Of a DNA stretch of 64,000 nt, positions 34,631 to 43,835 are shown piece by piece. The notes under the pieces were generated by a model that did not search any database, was not told the origin of the DNA, and worked only from the letters and a program-made list of their open reading frames with translations. This stretch comes from Halovenus rubra (GTDB lineage Archaea > Halobacteriota > Halobacteria > Halobacteriales > Haloarculaceae): positions 366,120 through 430,119 of the forward strand of contig NZ_JAODIY010000004.1 of the NCBI RefSeq assembly GCF_026586665.1. The letters run 5' to 3'. Position numbers and translations under genes: made by a program. Position 1 is the stretch's first letter. Every line of letters begins with the position of its first letter.

Positions 34631-34641
34631 AAAACTTATAT
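34631..34641 (+). promoter_or_regulatory. TATA box of the membrane cohesin gene
   Basis: AAAACTTATAT lies about 25-33 bases before the ATG at 34664, so this gene is transcribed on its own rather than by read-through from the subtilase. Confidence 0.55.
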
Positions 34642-34663
34642 TTCTGTGTGAAGAGCTAGCAGT

Positions 34664-35482
34664 ATGAAGCTTCCAAGCCCCTCGTTCAGCATCGGCGTGG
34701 TGCTGATGTGTGCCGTCCTTTTCGTTTCGTCGGTAACGGTTGCTGCTGGTGCATACAGCACGTCAGCAGACAACATAGAGACAATACAGCAAGAAGTCGA
34801 CCAACTATATCTTAACTCAGACACCGGGTCTCCAGGCGGGTCAGCGCTTGTTACCCTTGGTGCTGAGGCCGACAACGTAGCCGGGTACGAAGTCAATCTC
34901 AGTTTTGACCCATCCGTCGTACAGTTCGCTAACGCCACAGGAGAGAGTCTGTCTGATCCTGTCACAAATGTAAATAATAAAGAAGGATGGGTTTATCTAA
35001 CAAGTTCGGACCCGGAAGGCGTTGCAGACCCGACGATAGCATTTCTGGAGTTCCGCGTTGTCGGTGAAACTGGAGATAAAAGCCCACTCCAATTTAACGA
35101 CGGTGACACTCTCGTCAATAACGAAGATCTGGAGGTATACGAGGCATCTAACGGTGAAATAGACCTTTCGTCAACGACTATCAGTGTGGCTGAAATCGGC
35201 TCAGATCAGAGCTCGGATAACGGCGACGGGTCTTCATCCGGAGATGGTTCATCAGACCAATCTTCAGACGATACTGCCGGTGATAACTCGGCTGATGAGA
35301 ACTCAGACAGTCAAACTGAACCAGATGACTCGTCCACAGGAGACACGGCGCCACAAGATGATTCAAGCTCTGGCATGTCGACGCTTACTATTGTTGCACT
35401 GGCGTTTGCCGCAGGTGCTATACTCGTCACAGCAATTGTCGGCTCTGTTCTGTATGGGGTCCGAGTTGGCCGGAGACAGTAA
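34664..35482 (+). CDS. Membrane-anchored cohesin-like domain protein
   Basis: 272 residues. A signal peptide (about 1-29) is followed by a cohesin-like beta-sandwich (about 45-170: VAGYEVNLSFDPSVVQFAN, NNKEGWVYLTSSDPEG, IAFLEFRVVG). A roughly 55-residue Asp/Ser-rich spacer comes next. A C-terminal helix (STLTIVALAFAAGAILVTAIV) with YGVRVGRRQ facing the cytoplasm anchors it. It shares the NN-x-EGW-x-Y core with the cohesin-like domains of both flanking subtilases. In cohesin-dockerin systems this is the docking partner, so it is a candidate cell-surface receptor for the proteases. Confidence 0.82.
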   Translation: MKLPSPSFSIGVVLMCAVLFVSSVTVAAGAYSTSADNIETIQQEVDQLYLNSDTGSPGGSALVTLGAEADNVAGYEVNLSFDPSVVQFANATGESLSDPVTNVNNKEGWVYLTSSDPEGVADPTIAFLEFRVVGETGDKSPLQFNDGDTLVNNEDLEVYEASNGEIDLSSTTISVAEIGSDQSSDNGDGSSSGDGSSDQSSDDTAGDNSADENSDSQTEPDDSSTGDTAPQDDSSSGMSTLTIVALAFAAGAILVTAIVGSVLYGVRVGRRQ

Positions 35483-35568
35483 CTAATCACCCTTTCAGGT
35501 GGTTCCGGAACCTGTTTCAGAGTGACAATAACTACCCTTAGTTACGTGCAACAAGCGAATAGTTCGTC

Positions 35569-38500
35569 ATGAGTAGACTCTCTGGGCTGGTTGGTTGCCT
35601 TTCGCTTGTGCTGGTCTTTTCGCTTATCTGGCCGTGGGTCGGCTTCACTGGAGGGGCGGTTGGGGCTGGGCAGACTCCTTTCGATGAGAAAGAGAGAAAC
35701 CAGACGGCCAACTTCGAAAACCAGACTGTCGTCGTACGTTTTGAACCAGTTGACCGTGACCGTCTCTCAGGGAGTGACCGACCAACCGTGACTGAGCGGC
35801 TCAAAGACCATGCAAACAAAACCCAGAAGCCGTTCTTACGGTGGGCAAAACGCACTGACAGCGTCGCCGTCAAGAGCAGCTATTGGTTGACGAATGCGGT
35901 CCTCGTCTCTGTGAGTGATAAATTAAGCCGGGCAGAACTCGTCGATCATCCACATGTCGTTGGGTTACACAATAACTTCGAAGTTAGCGTGCCGGATACC
36001 GGAGAACCCAGCTCTCAGACCGCATCAGCGACAGGAGATGTTACGGAGGGACTGGATCTGCTCGGGGTACCTGAAGTCTGGGAAACGTACGGTGTCAGGG
36101 GAGACGGTGCAGATGTCGCTATCATCGACACTGGTGTTGATATCACACATCCAGACCTTACACTCCCCAGCTCACGGTGGGCACACTTCGACAAAGAAGG
36201 CAATCTGGTCGACTCTCAACCACACGACAACAATGGTCATGGAACACACGTAAGTGGCACTGTCGTCGGTCCGACTAATCCAGCAGGTGATGTACCCGCT
36301 TATGGCGTTGCTCCGGAGGCGACGCTCTGGCACGTAAAAGCACTCGATAGCAGTGGTGTCGGAACGTTTGAGCAACTCGTGGCCGCGATGGAGTGGGTAG
36401 TGACTGAGTCGGATGTGGATATTGTTGGAATGAGTCTTGGTGCTGAAGGTTACCATACTCAACTCATTGAGCCTGCACAACACCTCCGGGACGCAGGAAT
36501 CATTCTTACGACCTCAGTTGGAAATAGCGGCCCCGAAACAACTTCTTCTCCTGGGAACTATCAGAGTGCATTTACTACTGGCGCAGTCGACAGCGTGGGG
36601 AACGTTGCTGATTTCTCCAGTGGTAACAGGGTCGATACTGCCAACTTTACTGATGAAGTACCGGATAGTTGGGAGACTTCTTATATCAAGCCCGATGTTG
36701 TTGCGCCAGGTATCGATATCACGAGTACCTCTACTGGCACTGGGTACGAGACACTTTCAGGTACTTCGATGGCTCAACCGCACACTGCCGGTATCTTCGC
36801 ACTCCTAGTCTCAGCACTGGGAACAACTGACCGAGAACGCTTCCAGCACATTATCAAGAAAACAGCAGATGACCGGGAAGCAATCCCAAAGAACCGGGAA
36901 GGAAGCGGTATTATCGACGCGACGGCGGCTATCGGCGCTATTCTTGGAGACGACGGAGTCAGTGGAACGGTCCAGAACACAGGTGGTCAGCCACTGGGCA
37001 AAGCTCAAATCACCGTCGAGGAAACTGGTGCAACAGTCCGTACAGAATCTGACGGCACCTATTCGGTACCACTCGCGCCAGGGCAGTACACCATCACGGC
37101 AACAGCGTTCGGTTACGAATCGCAAACCAAACCCGTGACAGTCAGTGACAACAACCAGATAACTACTCAGTTTTCGCTCAATTCAGCACCTGATCTCAAT
37201 ATCGTTGATGGGCTTCCCAAACGTCTCGGATCTGGAATTTCTGCGGCCAGTGAGCTAACAGTGGCCAACGCAACAAAGCTTACAATCGATAACCGTGGAA
37301 CAATTAATGGGAGTCTTACTGTCACTGTCGATGGAGATGAGGTGTCATTTGGAACACCGATACCGCTTTCTCCGGGTGTAAATGATGTCAATATTGGCAT
37401 TCAAGTAGGAGATAAAGCAAAAGGAACTCTTGGATTGTCCTATACTGTTGAGAGCGGTGGGATGGTGAACGCTGTCGACGGGAGGCGTGTTACTGTACTC
37501 AATGAGCAATACAGCGTTGGAGTTGTCGAAGACAACAGCTCCAACTGGGGACAAACGTGGGCAAACAAACTTGAGGGGAGACTTCCAGCCAAGTATAGTG
37601 TCGACTCAGTAAGTGCACAGAACGTAATTGAAACGCCCCACAGATACGATTCGTATTTCGTCCATTCTATCGACGATACGATTGTAGACGAGTGGATGGA
37701 AGCGACGAGCGATATTGGGGTCGTCTATACGAGCCAGCATGCTGGACCGGATGCGCTCAACCAGCGTTCGACTGCAATCGGGGACCCCGACACCGTCCGT
37801 GCCACACCGGGGTTGCGGACTTGGAGAGTAGTGGAAGAACATCCTCTCTTCGACGGCGTCGCAACGCGGGGAGACACTATTACGGTCCACAAAGAGGATG
37901 TCTTCGCAGACGGAGCTTCGTTTTCGGGAACAGAGGGCACCATTATTGCAGAGGCAGCCAACGGAAAGGGTGCTGTCGCCATTGACTCCTCCAGAAACGA
38001 TATCATGCTTACGTCGGTCGGATTTGGCTGGGTTCTGCCAGGCGAGCACACCCGTGACGCGTTGAGTGTTGTTACGAACGCAGTAACGTACTTCCTAGAC
38101 TCGGAACCTACCAGTAAATACTCGCTCGGGATAGCAGACGGCAGTGTCTCAAACAGAGTTCCAAACACGACAGTGAGGCTGTCCGCTCGCGGAGACGAAA
38201 TCGCGGGTTACCAAAGCTTCATTGAGTTTGATCCCGATAGACTGCAGATTGATACTGTGTCTCCAATGACTTTTGAGACGGTCTACGAGCTTAATAATCA
38301 AGAGGGTTGGCTCAACATCGCTGGAACGGCCCCGGAAGGACGGACAGATCCGATTCTTGCAGAACTATCGGTGACGGTAAACACAACTGCGACAGATAAT
38401 GTAACGTTATTTCTTGGCGGTGAGTCAAAGCTGAACGGTAAAATGGGGAGTAAGATTGATGCTGTTCGCAACCGTGGCCAGATTACGATTCGTGAGCGAC

Positions 38501-38757
38501 AACTTGGTGATGTTCTGAATAATGGAAGGATCCACTCGGGCGATGCCATCATTGTGCAGCGCTACCTTGCCGGCTTGGATATTCCGGTTTCAACAGAAAC
38601 TGTCGAGACCTACGGTGATATTGACCAGGATGGTGACGTTACATCTGCAGATGTTTCCTTGCTATTGCAATATCTCGTTACTCCAAGAGACTCGAATCTG
38701 AGGCCCGGCAACGACAAGCAACAAGGAAATCTGATGACGGCGTTGAGGGTAGTATAA
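35569..38757 (+). CDS. Second secreted subtilase with cohesin-like and dockerin-like modules
   Basis: 1062 residues, paralogous to the 31197 protein over its full length and with the same domain order. Signal peptide (1-33), propeptide, S8 domain with Asp187 (IIDTG), His224 (GHGTHVSGT) and SGTSMAQPH, then carboxypeptidase-regulatory-like, ThuA-like, cohesin-like (NNQEGWLNIAGT) and dockerin-like modules. The first Ca loop is degraded (GDVLNNGRIHSGDA, lacking two usual Asp/Asn ligands); the second (GDIDQDGDVTSADV) is intact. Codon bias is weaker and AT content higher than in the paralogue, suggesting lower expression or divergence. Confidence 0.9.
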   Translation: MSRLSGLVGCLSLVLVFSLIWPWVGFTGGAVGAGQTPFDEKERNQTANFENQTVVVRFEPVDRDRLSGSDRPTVTERLKDHANKTQKPFLRWAKRTDSVAVKSSYWLTNAVLVSVSDKLSRAELVDHPHVVGLHNNFEVSVPDTGEPSSQTASATGDVTEGLDLLGVPEVWETYGVRGDGADVAIIDTGVDITHPDLTLPSSRWAHFDKEGNLVDSQPHDNNGHGTHVSGTVVGPTNPAGDVPAYGVAPEATLWHVKALDSSGVGTFEQLVAAMEWVVTESDVDIVGMSLGAEGYHTQLIEPAQHLRDAGIILTTSVGNSGPETTSSPGNYQSAFTTGAVDSVGNVADFSSGNRVDTANFTDEVPDSWETSYIKPDVVAPGIDITSTSTGTGYETLSGTSMAQPHTAGIFALLVSALGTTDRERFQHIIKKTADDREAIPKNREGSGIIDATAAIGAILGDDGVSGTVQNTGGQPLGKAQITVEETGATVRTESDGTYSVPLAPGQYTITATAFGYESQTKPVTVSDNNQITTQFSLNSAPDLNIVDGLPKRLGSGISAASELTVANATKLTIDNRGTINGSLTVTVDGDEVSFGTPIPLSPGVNDVNIGIQVGDKAKGTLGLSYTVESGGMVNAVDGRRVTVLNEQYSVGVVEDNSSNWGQTWANKLEGRLPAKYSVDSVSAQNVIETPHRYDSYFVHSIDDTIVDEWMEATSDIGVVYTSQHAGPDALNQRSTAIGDPDTVRATPGLRTWRVVEEHPLFDGVATRGDTITVHKEDVFADGASFSGTEGTIIAEAANGKGAVAIDSSRNDIMLTSVGFGWVLPGEHTRDALSVVTNAVTYFLDSEPTSKYSLGIADGSVSNRVPNTTVRLSARGDEIAGYQSFIEFDPDRLQIDTVSPMTFETVYELNNQEGWLNIAGTAPEGRTDPILAELSVTVNTTATDNVTLFLGGESKLNGKMGSKIDAVRNRGQITIRERQLGDVLNNGRIHSGDAIIVQRYLAGLDIPVSTETVETYGDIDQDGDVTSADVSLLLQYLVTPRDSNLRPGNDKQQGNLMTALRVV

Positions 38758-38985
38758 CGCTTCTCCTAAAACCTCTAAAGATATTTTTGTTAAAATGGTG
38801 GTCATAATGACATTTTAATGCTTACCCTCTCTATTAGCGTCGATGTGGCAACTCATATATACTACCTTACTGTACTTTTCAGGCTACATTATACAACAAT
38901 GTAGGAGAGATAGGTTGTGATTGGATGGCATTCAGTGTCATACCTACAAGTGTTCTGAAAGGAAACCAAAACTCTCGGTGAAAGA

Positions 38986-39606
38986 ATGTCTGACGTAACA
39001 TCACAAATACAGAGCAGTGAGGATACAGGAGGGGAAAAACAAAGTCGCGGTATTGGAATCGAAACAACCAATATCGCTGAGGAGAAGGTTGAGTCAATCT
39101 CGCGCAATGAGATATTTTATCTATTGAGTAACGAACGGCGCGTCGCTGTTCTTAGATATTTAGCCGAACAGGATAGTTCGGAACAACAGCTGGGTGGTGT
39201 TGTCGAGAAAATAGCTAGTTGGGAAAACGATAAACCAGTCGTCCAGCTAGGTAATGATGAACGCCATCGAGTCTATACTTCATTGCGGCAGGCACACCTT
39301 CCAGCGCTGGATGAAGCCGATGTAATCAATTTCAACAAAAACCGTGGGATCGTTAGCAGAGGAAACTCGTTTGACCGTGTCCATGAGTATCTTGAGTATG
39401 ATCCATCTACAGAATTAAACGATGAGCAGACAACGTCGTTGTTTATCATCTCTTTACTCGGTCTTACCGGACTTCTCTTCTCGGGACTGAGTGCAACTCC
39501 CGTCTTTCCATCTTTTGGACTGGGGTATAGTGCTGTCATATTTATTACACTCGTCCTAACAATAATTGTTTCGATAGGATGCTTTTTGAACTCTCGCTTG
39601 AATTGA
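38986..39606 (+). CDS. DUF7344 winged-helix membrane protein
   Basis: 206 residues. The winged-helix region (about 38-135) carries IFYLLSNERRVAVLRYLAEQD and HRVYTSLRQAHLPALDEADVINF, matching the DUF7344 protein at 26875 motif for motif. Two C-terminal transmembrane helices (about 148-168 and 178-200) follow. Presumed regulator, close to the subtilase genes; targets unknown. Confidence 0.83.
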   Translation: MSDVTSQIQSSEDTGGEKQSRGIGIETTNIAEEKVESISRNEIFYLLSNERRVAVLRYLAEQDSSEQQLGGVVEKIASWENDKPVVQLGNDERHRVYTSLRQAHLPALDEADVINFNKNRGIVSRGNSFDRVHEYLEYDPSTELNDEQTTSLFIISLLGLTGLLFSGLSATPVFPSFGLGYSAVIFITLVLTIIVSIGCFLNSRLN

Positions 39607-39786
39607 CTGACCTACTGTGTGCCTGTTGTAGCCAGATAATTGAGACACCTAAACAATTTTATTGAACTATGCTGTCAGTAAGGGTTATCTGAATACAGAA
39701 ACTGTTGGGCAACAAGCGTTTTCAAGCACAGCATATCCGTATTCAGGCAGGTCAAAACTACGTCCAGTCTCTTGTGAATATATAAC

Positions 39787-39945
39787 ATGGAAAAGCCACA
39801 CACTCCATATCCCCTCGGTCGTTGTCCGGAGTGTGAGTCAAAGATTACCTCGGAACAGCTGGTTTTGAAGTTCAAACCAAAAGACGGAACAGTAAAAACG
39901 CTCGCATTTTGCAACAACTGCGGCGAAGTCATTCCTCCTGTATAA
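39787..39945 (+). CDS. Small zinc-ribbon protein (CPEC...CNNCG)
   Basis: 52 residues: MEKPHTPYPLGRCPECESK ... TLAFCNNCGEVIPPV. The two knuckles C-P-x-C and C-x2-C-G, 27 residues apart, make a treble-clef or ribbon zinc site like those of the many haloarchaeal CPxCG small proteins, several of which affect biofilm, swarming or stress phenotypes. A TATA-like GAATATATAAC lies immediately upstream. Too short for usual gene calls. Confidence 0.72.
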   Translation: MEKPHTPYPLGRCPECESKITSEQLVLKFKPKDGTVKTLAFCNNCGEVIPPV

Positions 39946-40205
39946 CGGGTTAATGGGGCAACAATACGGGGCACCGAAGTACTTCTCGGCGATATCTTAG
40001 CTGTAAGTGTTCGATTTTGGGCGAGCAGGTGGTTTTCAAGCAGTTACCTACATCAGAGCCGATAACAGTATATATAATTACCGACAAATTCACGTCTATA
40101 ATTTGCATATCTCTGGAATACGTTTGCTTATATCGGAAGCTCTCTGATTAGCATCTAGCCCTTTTAATTCGAGTAACAGAGTCACTGATTCGCGTAACAC
40201 AACAG

Positions 40206-40859
40206 TCAGTTGTCCGGTCGGAATGAAGGGTCTTCGTCTACATCACCGACGAGAGTCACTTTCTCATTGAATACTTGATCGTACTCGGTGGCGTCGATTC
40301 CATCAGTGTATACTCGCAGCCCAAACGTGATGCATTTTCCAACTTCAAGCTCGACCGCACTGTCTTTTCCCATGATTGGATCTATATCAAGAACGTTAGT
40401 TCCCACTGTCTCGTCGGTAGCTTCCCCTACGTAACACATTAGTCTGGAAGTACCCTGATATTGTGCATCGATACCATCAGGAAAGTCATCATCAGTTGGC
40501 TTTTTAATAAAGAAGGCAACATCCTCTAAACCTTGGTTACAGACTTGGACGAGATCGTCGAACCACGTTAATGCGGACGTATTTGTTCCCTCTCCAGGTT
40601 CAACGCCATTTTTTGAGTCGAACGCATCGTGTTCTGAAATATCAATACCTATCGTTTCATCACCGTCCATACTGGCGAAATGCTTGCTGTTTCGTGACCG
40701 CGAAACAGTCTCAAATTTTAAATATGCTGATGAATCTCCGGCGACGTTGATTGTGACATCGCGTTGTGCCTCTACTGTACTGAAGGCGCTTGTCCCAGCT
40801 AGCCCACTACCAACTGCGGCAGAGCCACCGATTGCAACGAGTATTGTGCGTCGTTTCAT
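40206..40859 (-). CDS. DUF1102 exported protein with SipW-type N terminus
   Basis: 217 residues. The N terminus MKRRTILVAIGGSAAVGSGLAGTSAFSTVEAQRD has twin Arg, a hydrophobic stretch and the G-T-x-A-F-S motif of SipW-dependent signal peptides. It is followed by the E/A-x-R strand that starts the mature DUF1102 domain (DVTINVAGDSSAYL). The mature protein is acidic beta sequence with a conserved W-F-D-D-L-V-Q-V-C-N-Q-G core, also found in the 43242 protein. Probable extracellular fibre-like or S-layer-associated subunit (inference from TasA/camelysin analogy). Confidence 0.82.
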   Translation of the reverse strand: MKRRTILVAIGGSAAVGSGLAGTSAFSTVEAQRDVTINVAGDSSAYLKFETVSRSRNSKHFASMDGDETIGIDISEHDAFDSKNGVEPGEGTNTSALTWFDDLVQVCNQGLEDVAFFIKKPTDDDFPDGIDAQYQGTSRLMCYVGEATDETVGTNVLDIDPIMGKDSAVELEVGKCITFGLRVYTDGIDATEYDQVFNEKVTLVGDVDEDPSFRPDN

Positions 40860-41162
40860 AATGCCAATCACCCGTATGAGAGGTGTCTGTAGAAAAACAT
40901 ATGTCTCCTACAAGTATTGTATTCGTGTGCCTGACATTCAAGACTGCTGCACAGACACGTCTCAGGTATTATCTGAACAACAGTTATCTTTGCTAAAAGA
41001 TTCTCTTATCCAGAGTTGGATTTTCCCCCAGCACTCAGCTGTCCCACTTCAATTGGTGTAGGCTTCTCCAAACCTATCGTGGAGCTCTCACACTGGCACC
41101 GAAAAACGACTTCTCCTATCTTGAACTCTGCTTATCTCCAGTGAGACACCGTCGGTCGATTT
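40860..41162. other. Intergenic region between two exported-protein genes
   Basis: About 300 bases with no convincing gene. It serves as the promoter region of the 40206 gene and the downstream region of the 41163 gene. Confidence 0.4.
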
Positions 41163-42062
41163 TCACTCTGAAGTAGTGTCAGTGCTGACGTTTCCACACT
41201 GTGCGGGCGTTTTCTTTCCCCCTCCGAACGAGCCACGACTATTCCGAATAACCCAGCCCGCTTTCCCATCACACGGTGATGTCTTGCATCGCCAGTTCCT
41301 ATCACCGGCGAACTGAACCTTTTGTCCACGTATCCCTTCGAAATCGCGTTCGTTAGCGTACCCATCAGCTGACTTTTGATCCATGGTAGCTGTTCCAGAT
41401 GTGCTCGAACCAGTCCTGTAACGATACCACTCAGCCCCACCGTGAAGAACGACCTCTTCAACTGCGACATCGGTTTTCCATTTAATACCAACAACTTCAC
41501 CATCGTCATCGTGCCAGTTGGGCTCTACTGACGGGTTCAACTCCGAAGGGTTTGTGTCAGATTTGGGTGCGAATCCAACCAGAACGATTCTTTGCCTGTC
41601 GATACAGGAACATTCGAGATTGACTTCGGAGTTCCGTTGGGCATTGATTAGTGTGTGACCACCCTCACTTTCAGCGCGAATGTCGAAGCCAAACTCTCCA
41701 ACCGCTTGCGTGTTATCTCCACAGCTAAATGTAACCGTGAGAGGCTTTTGTTCTCCAAGACCCAACGAATCTGGGAATTGATAATCTAGCAGCTGAATGC
41801 CACCTCCTGACAGATTGGCTGAGCCATCGACACGCGAAAGTGGGTCATTTGTTTGGTTACGTAACGGAATGTTGAATGTTTCCTTGCAGCCAAACTCAAA
41901 CGTCTCGGGAATCTCCATGCCGAGATACGCATCTTCGTCGCCTTCGACTTGAATTTGCATTTTCCGCTGTGTCTCGGCAGTCGTCGTCCCACGACTTCCG
42001 ACTAACAACCCGGTTCCAGTCAGTGCGGCTGATGAGCCAAACAAAAATCGTCTCCGTTTCAT
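41163..42062 (-). CDS. Cys-rich exported protein, divergent member of the SipW-type set
   Basis: 299 residues. The N terminus MKRRRFLFGSSAALTGTGLLVG is Tat-like, followed by a mature start (TQRKMQIQVEGDEDAYLGMEI) that matches the DUF1102 proteins. The body is unlike them: an Ig-like segment (ETFNIPLRNQTNDPLS, PLTVTFSCGDNTQAVGEF), about eight Cys (GCK, SCG, ECSC, RCKTSPC, QCG) and a C-terminal segment with VVGIKWKTDVAVEEVVLHGG. The canonical GTxAFS motif is replaced by VGSRGTTTAET. Function unknown; probably extracellular. Confidence 0.7.
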   Translation of the reverse strand: MKRRRFLFGSSAALTGTGLLVGSRGTTTAETQRKMQIQVEGDEDAYLGMEIPETFEFGCKETFNIPLRNQTNDPLSRVDGSANLSGGGIQLLDYQFPDSLGLGEQKPLTVTFSCGDNTQAVGEFGFDIRAESEGGHTLINAQRNSEVNLECSCIDRQRIVLVGFAPKSDTNPSELNPSVEPNWHDDDGEVVGIKWKTDVAVEEVVLHGGAEWYRYRTGSSTSGTATMDQKSADGYANERDFEGIRGQKVQFAGDRNWRCKTSPCDGKAGWVIRNSRGSFGGGKKTPAQCGNVSTDTTSE

Positions 42063-42588
42063 GGTGTCATAGTGTAAAGGGCGAACTCTGTGTAACTCAC
42101 GTTCGTACTTGTCCAGAACGCATTCCGTGCGTATAAAACCTCATTACCTTTCACGTTCTAAACGAGTTTCTCACAAGCAAAACGCCATGTAACGTGTCTG
42201 TAACACACTCTTCTGTCTCTTTTACAAAATGCATACACCTATCTATTATTGGTGTGACAGGAGGTCCCTGAAACAACAACATCCTTGAATTTCAGTTTGA
42301 AATTAGTTCTACCAGCCTTATGATGTGGTCCGATTTTCAAGTCGTTTTGATGTTATGGCTGCCCTGAGTTGTAACTGGTCCGAAACGCCAAGCTAGTGAT
42401 TTTTTCGTCTGCTTCAACGACTCACGTGAGCGCTTTCAGGGCTAGTGATATGAACACAGCTTTCGGCTCAGGAAGTATAATACAATAGATGTGTGTTTTC
42501 TATTGATAGTTACGTCCGGCACCGCAGATGAGGTCTTTCACACGAAGTGTTGCGGTCTACCTGGACGCAACAACAACAACAAGCAAAC
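42063..42588. other. Divergent intergenic region between exported-protein genes
   Basis: About 525 bases without a credible gene. It contains promoters for the leftward Cys-rich protein and the rightward DUF1102 pair. A perfect 10-base palindrome CTCACGTGAG lies near 42421. Confidence 0.4.
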
Positions 42589-43203
42589 ATGCCAATGAAA
42601 CGACGAAAATTCTTGATCGGCGCAGGCGCACTGGCTGCCGGTGGCGCGACTGCTCTCGGAACCGGCGCATTCAGCAGAGTTGAAGCGGAACGTACAGTGA
42701 GTATTGATGTCGAAACGGACTCAAATGCATATCTGGGATTGAGTAAGTTATCTAATTCGTCGAACAGTCAGCAGTTCGCCGAAGTCAGTGACGGAAAACT
42801 CTCGGTCAATATCGGCGACTCAGGTAATGGAGGCTCTGGTGTCAACCCTGATTCAACAACATACTTCGACGATATGTTCCAACTCAGCAACAACGGGGTA
42901 GCCGAAGCTAATATCTCCTACAGTTTCCCCACGTACAATTCAGGAAGCAATGGACACCCCGACCTTACGAATAATTGGAAAACGCCCACCGATAGTAACT
43001 GGGCTATTTGCTTCTATTATCTCGACAGTAACGATAACCGTCAAATGATCACACCGAACGACGCTGTCTCGCTTGATGCAGGAAATTCCGATAAGATTGG
43101 GGTTCGTACGATGACGCATGGTCTCGACGCGACGACGAATGACCCGCTGATTGATGGTTCTATCACAATTGTCGCAGACGCACCTGACGCTGGTAGTCCA
43201 TAG
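42589..43203 (+). CDS. DUF1102 exported protein with SipW-type N terminus
   Basis: 204 residues from MPMKRRKFLIG (MKRRKFLIG at 42595 is equally possible). The signal contains GATALGTGAFSRVEAER, the SipW-dependent pattern GTxAFS followed by the mature start TVSIDVETDSNAYLGL. The mature domain is Asn/Ser/Asp-rich beta sequence (VNPDSTTYFDDMFQLSNNG). It is a tandem paralogue of the next gene, 38 bases away; the two share nearly identical opening codons and are probably one transcript. Candidate substrate of the signal peptidase at 45896. Confidence 0.85.
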   Translation: MPMKRRKFLIGAGALAAGGATALGTGAFSRVEAERTVSIDVETDSNAYLGLSKLSNSSNSQQFAEVSDGKLSVNIGDSGNGGSGVNPDSTTYFDDMFQLSNNGVAEANISYSFPTYNSGSNGHPDLTNNWKTPTDSNWAICFYYLDSNDNRQMITPNDAVSLDAGNSDKIGVRTMTHGLDATTNDPLIDGSITIVADAPDAGSP

Positions 43204-43241
43204 GACTACATTCCGTTTTCCACCCGGGCACCACAACAAAA

Positions 43242-43835
43242 ATGAAGCGACGAAAATTCTTGGTTGGTACGGGTCTGAGTGCGACTGCAGGAGTTGGTCT
43301 TATTGGAACGGGAGCGTTCTCACAGGTTGAGAGCGAGCGTAATCTGACAATTGGTCTTGCCAAAGATCCAAAGGCATATCTTGGACTTGACGTTGCTGAC
43401 ACGCCGAACGGTGAATACGGATATGTCGACGACAACGGCAGACTTAGAATCGCGATGTCTGATGAAAACCCATCAGCAGCCAGTTCGCCGATGGGCTTGG
43501 GCGTCAATTCGGATGCTACTTCTTGGTTCCAGAACGTCTTCACCGTCTGCAACCAGGGAACTAAAGAAGCGTCGGTGTACGTCCAAGACGACGAAGACTG
43601 GCCGACAGTCCCCTTGGGGGAGGGGTATCCGGAAGAGGGTAAGCGGCGCCTTGATTTTCATCTCGAAGAGCACAGACAACAATCGATTCTCGGCGAGCAA
43701 AACGCAGTCACTCTCATTGAGGGGTCCTGTGCTATGATCAGCGTTACGATTAGAGCTCATAGCCTTTCTGAGGGAGATCAGGTACTCGCTGAGATAGATA
43801 ATCAAGTCACGATCAACGCCAATAGCTTCGACTAG
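43242..43835 (+). CDS. DUF1102 exported protein with SipW-type N terminus
   Basis: 197 residues. MKRRKFLVGTGLSATAGVGLIGTGAFSQVESER is the SipW-type signal (GTGAFS). The mature domain begins NLTIGLAKDPKAYLGLDV and shares SWFQNVFTVCNQGTKEASVYV with the 40206 protein. A charged central region (EGKRRLDFHLEEHRQQ) is unusual for the family. Second gene of the pair with 42589. Confidence 0.85.
   Translation: MKRRKFLVGTGLSATAGVGLIGTGAFSQVESERNLTIGLAKDPKAYLGLDVADTPNGEYGYVDDNGRLRIAMSDENPSAASSPMGLGVNSDATSWFQNVFTVCNQGTKEASVYVQDDEDWPTVPLGEGYPEEGKRRLDFHLEEHRQQSILGEQNAVTLIEGSCAMISVTIRAHSLSEGDQVLAEIDNQVTINANSFD

Noticed and set aside
42547-42588. Upstream extension with a run of five Gln before the DUF1102 signal peptide
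   Set aside because: It comes from a CAA repeat in the leader. The twin-Arg signal starts at MPMKRRKFL, and a 14-residue polar extension would spoil export.
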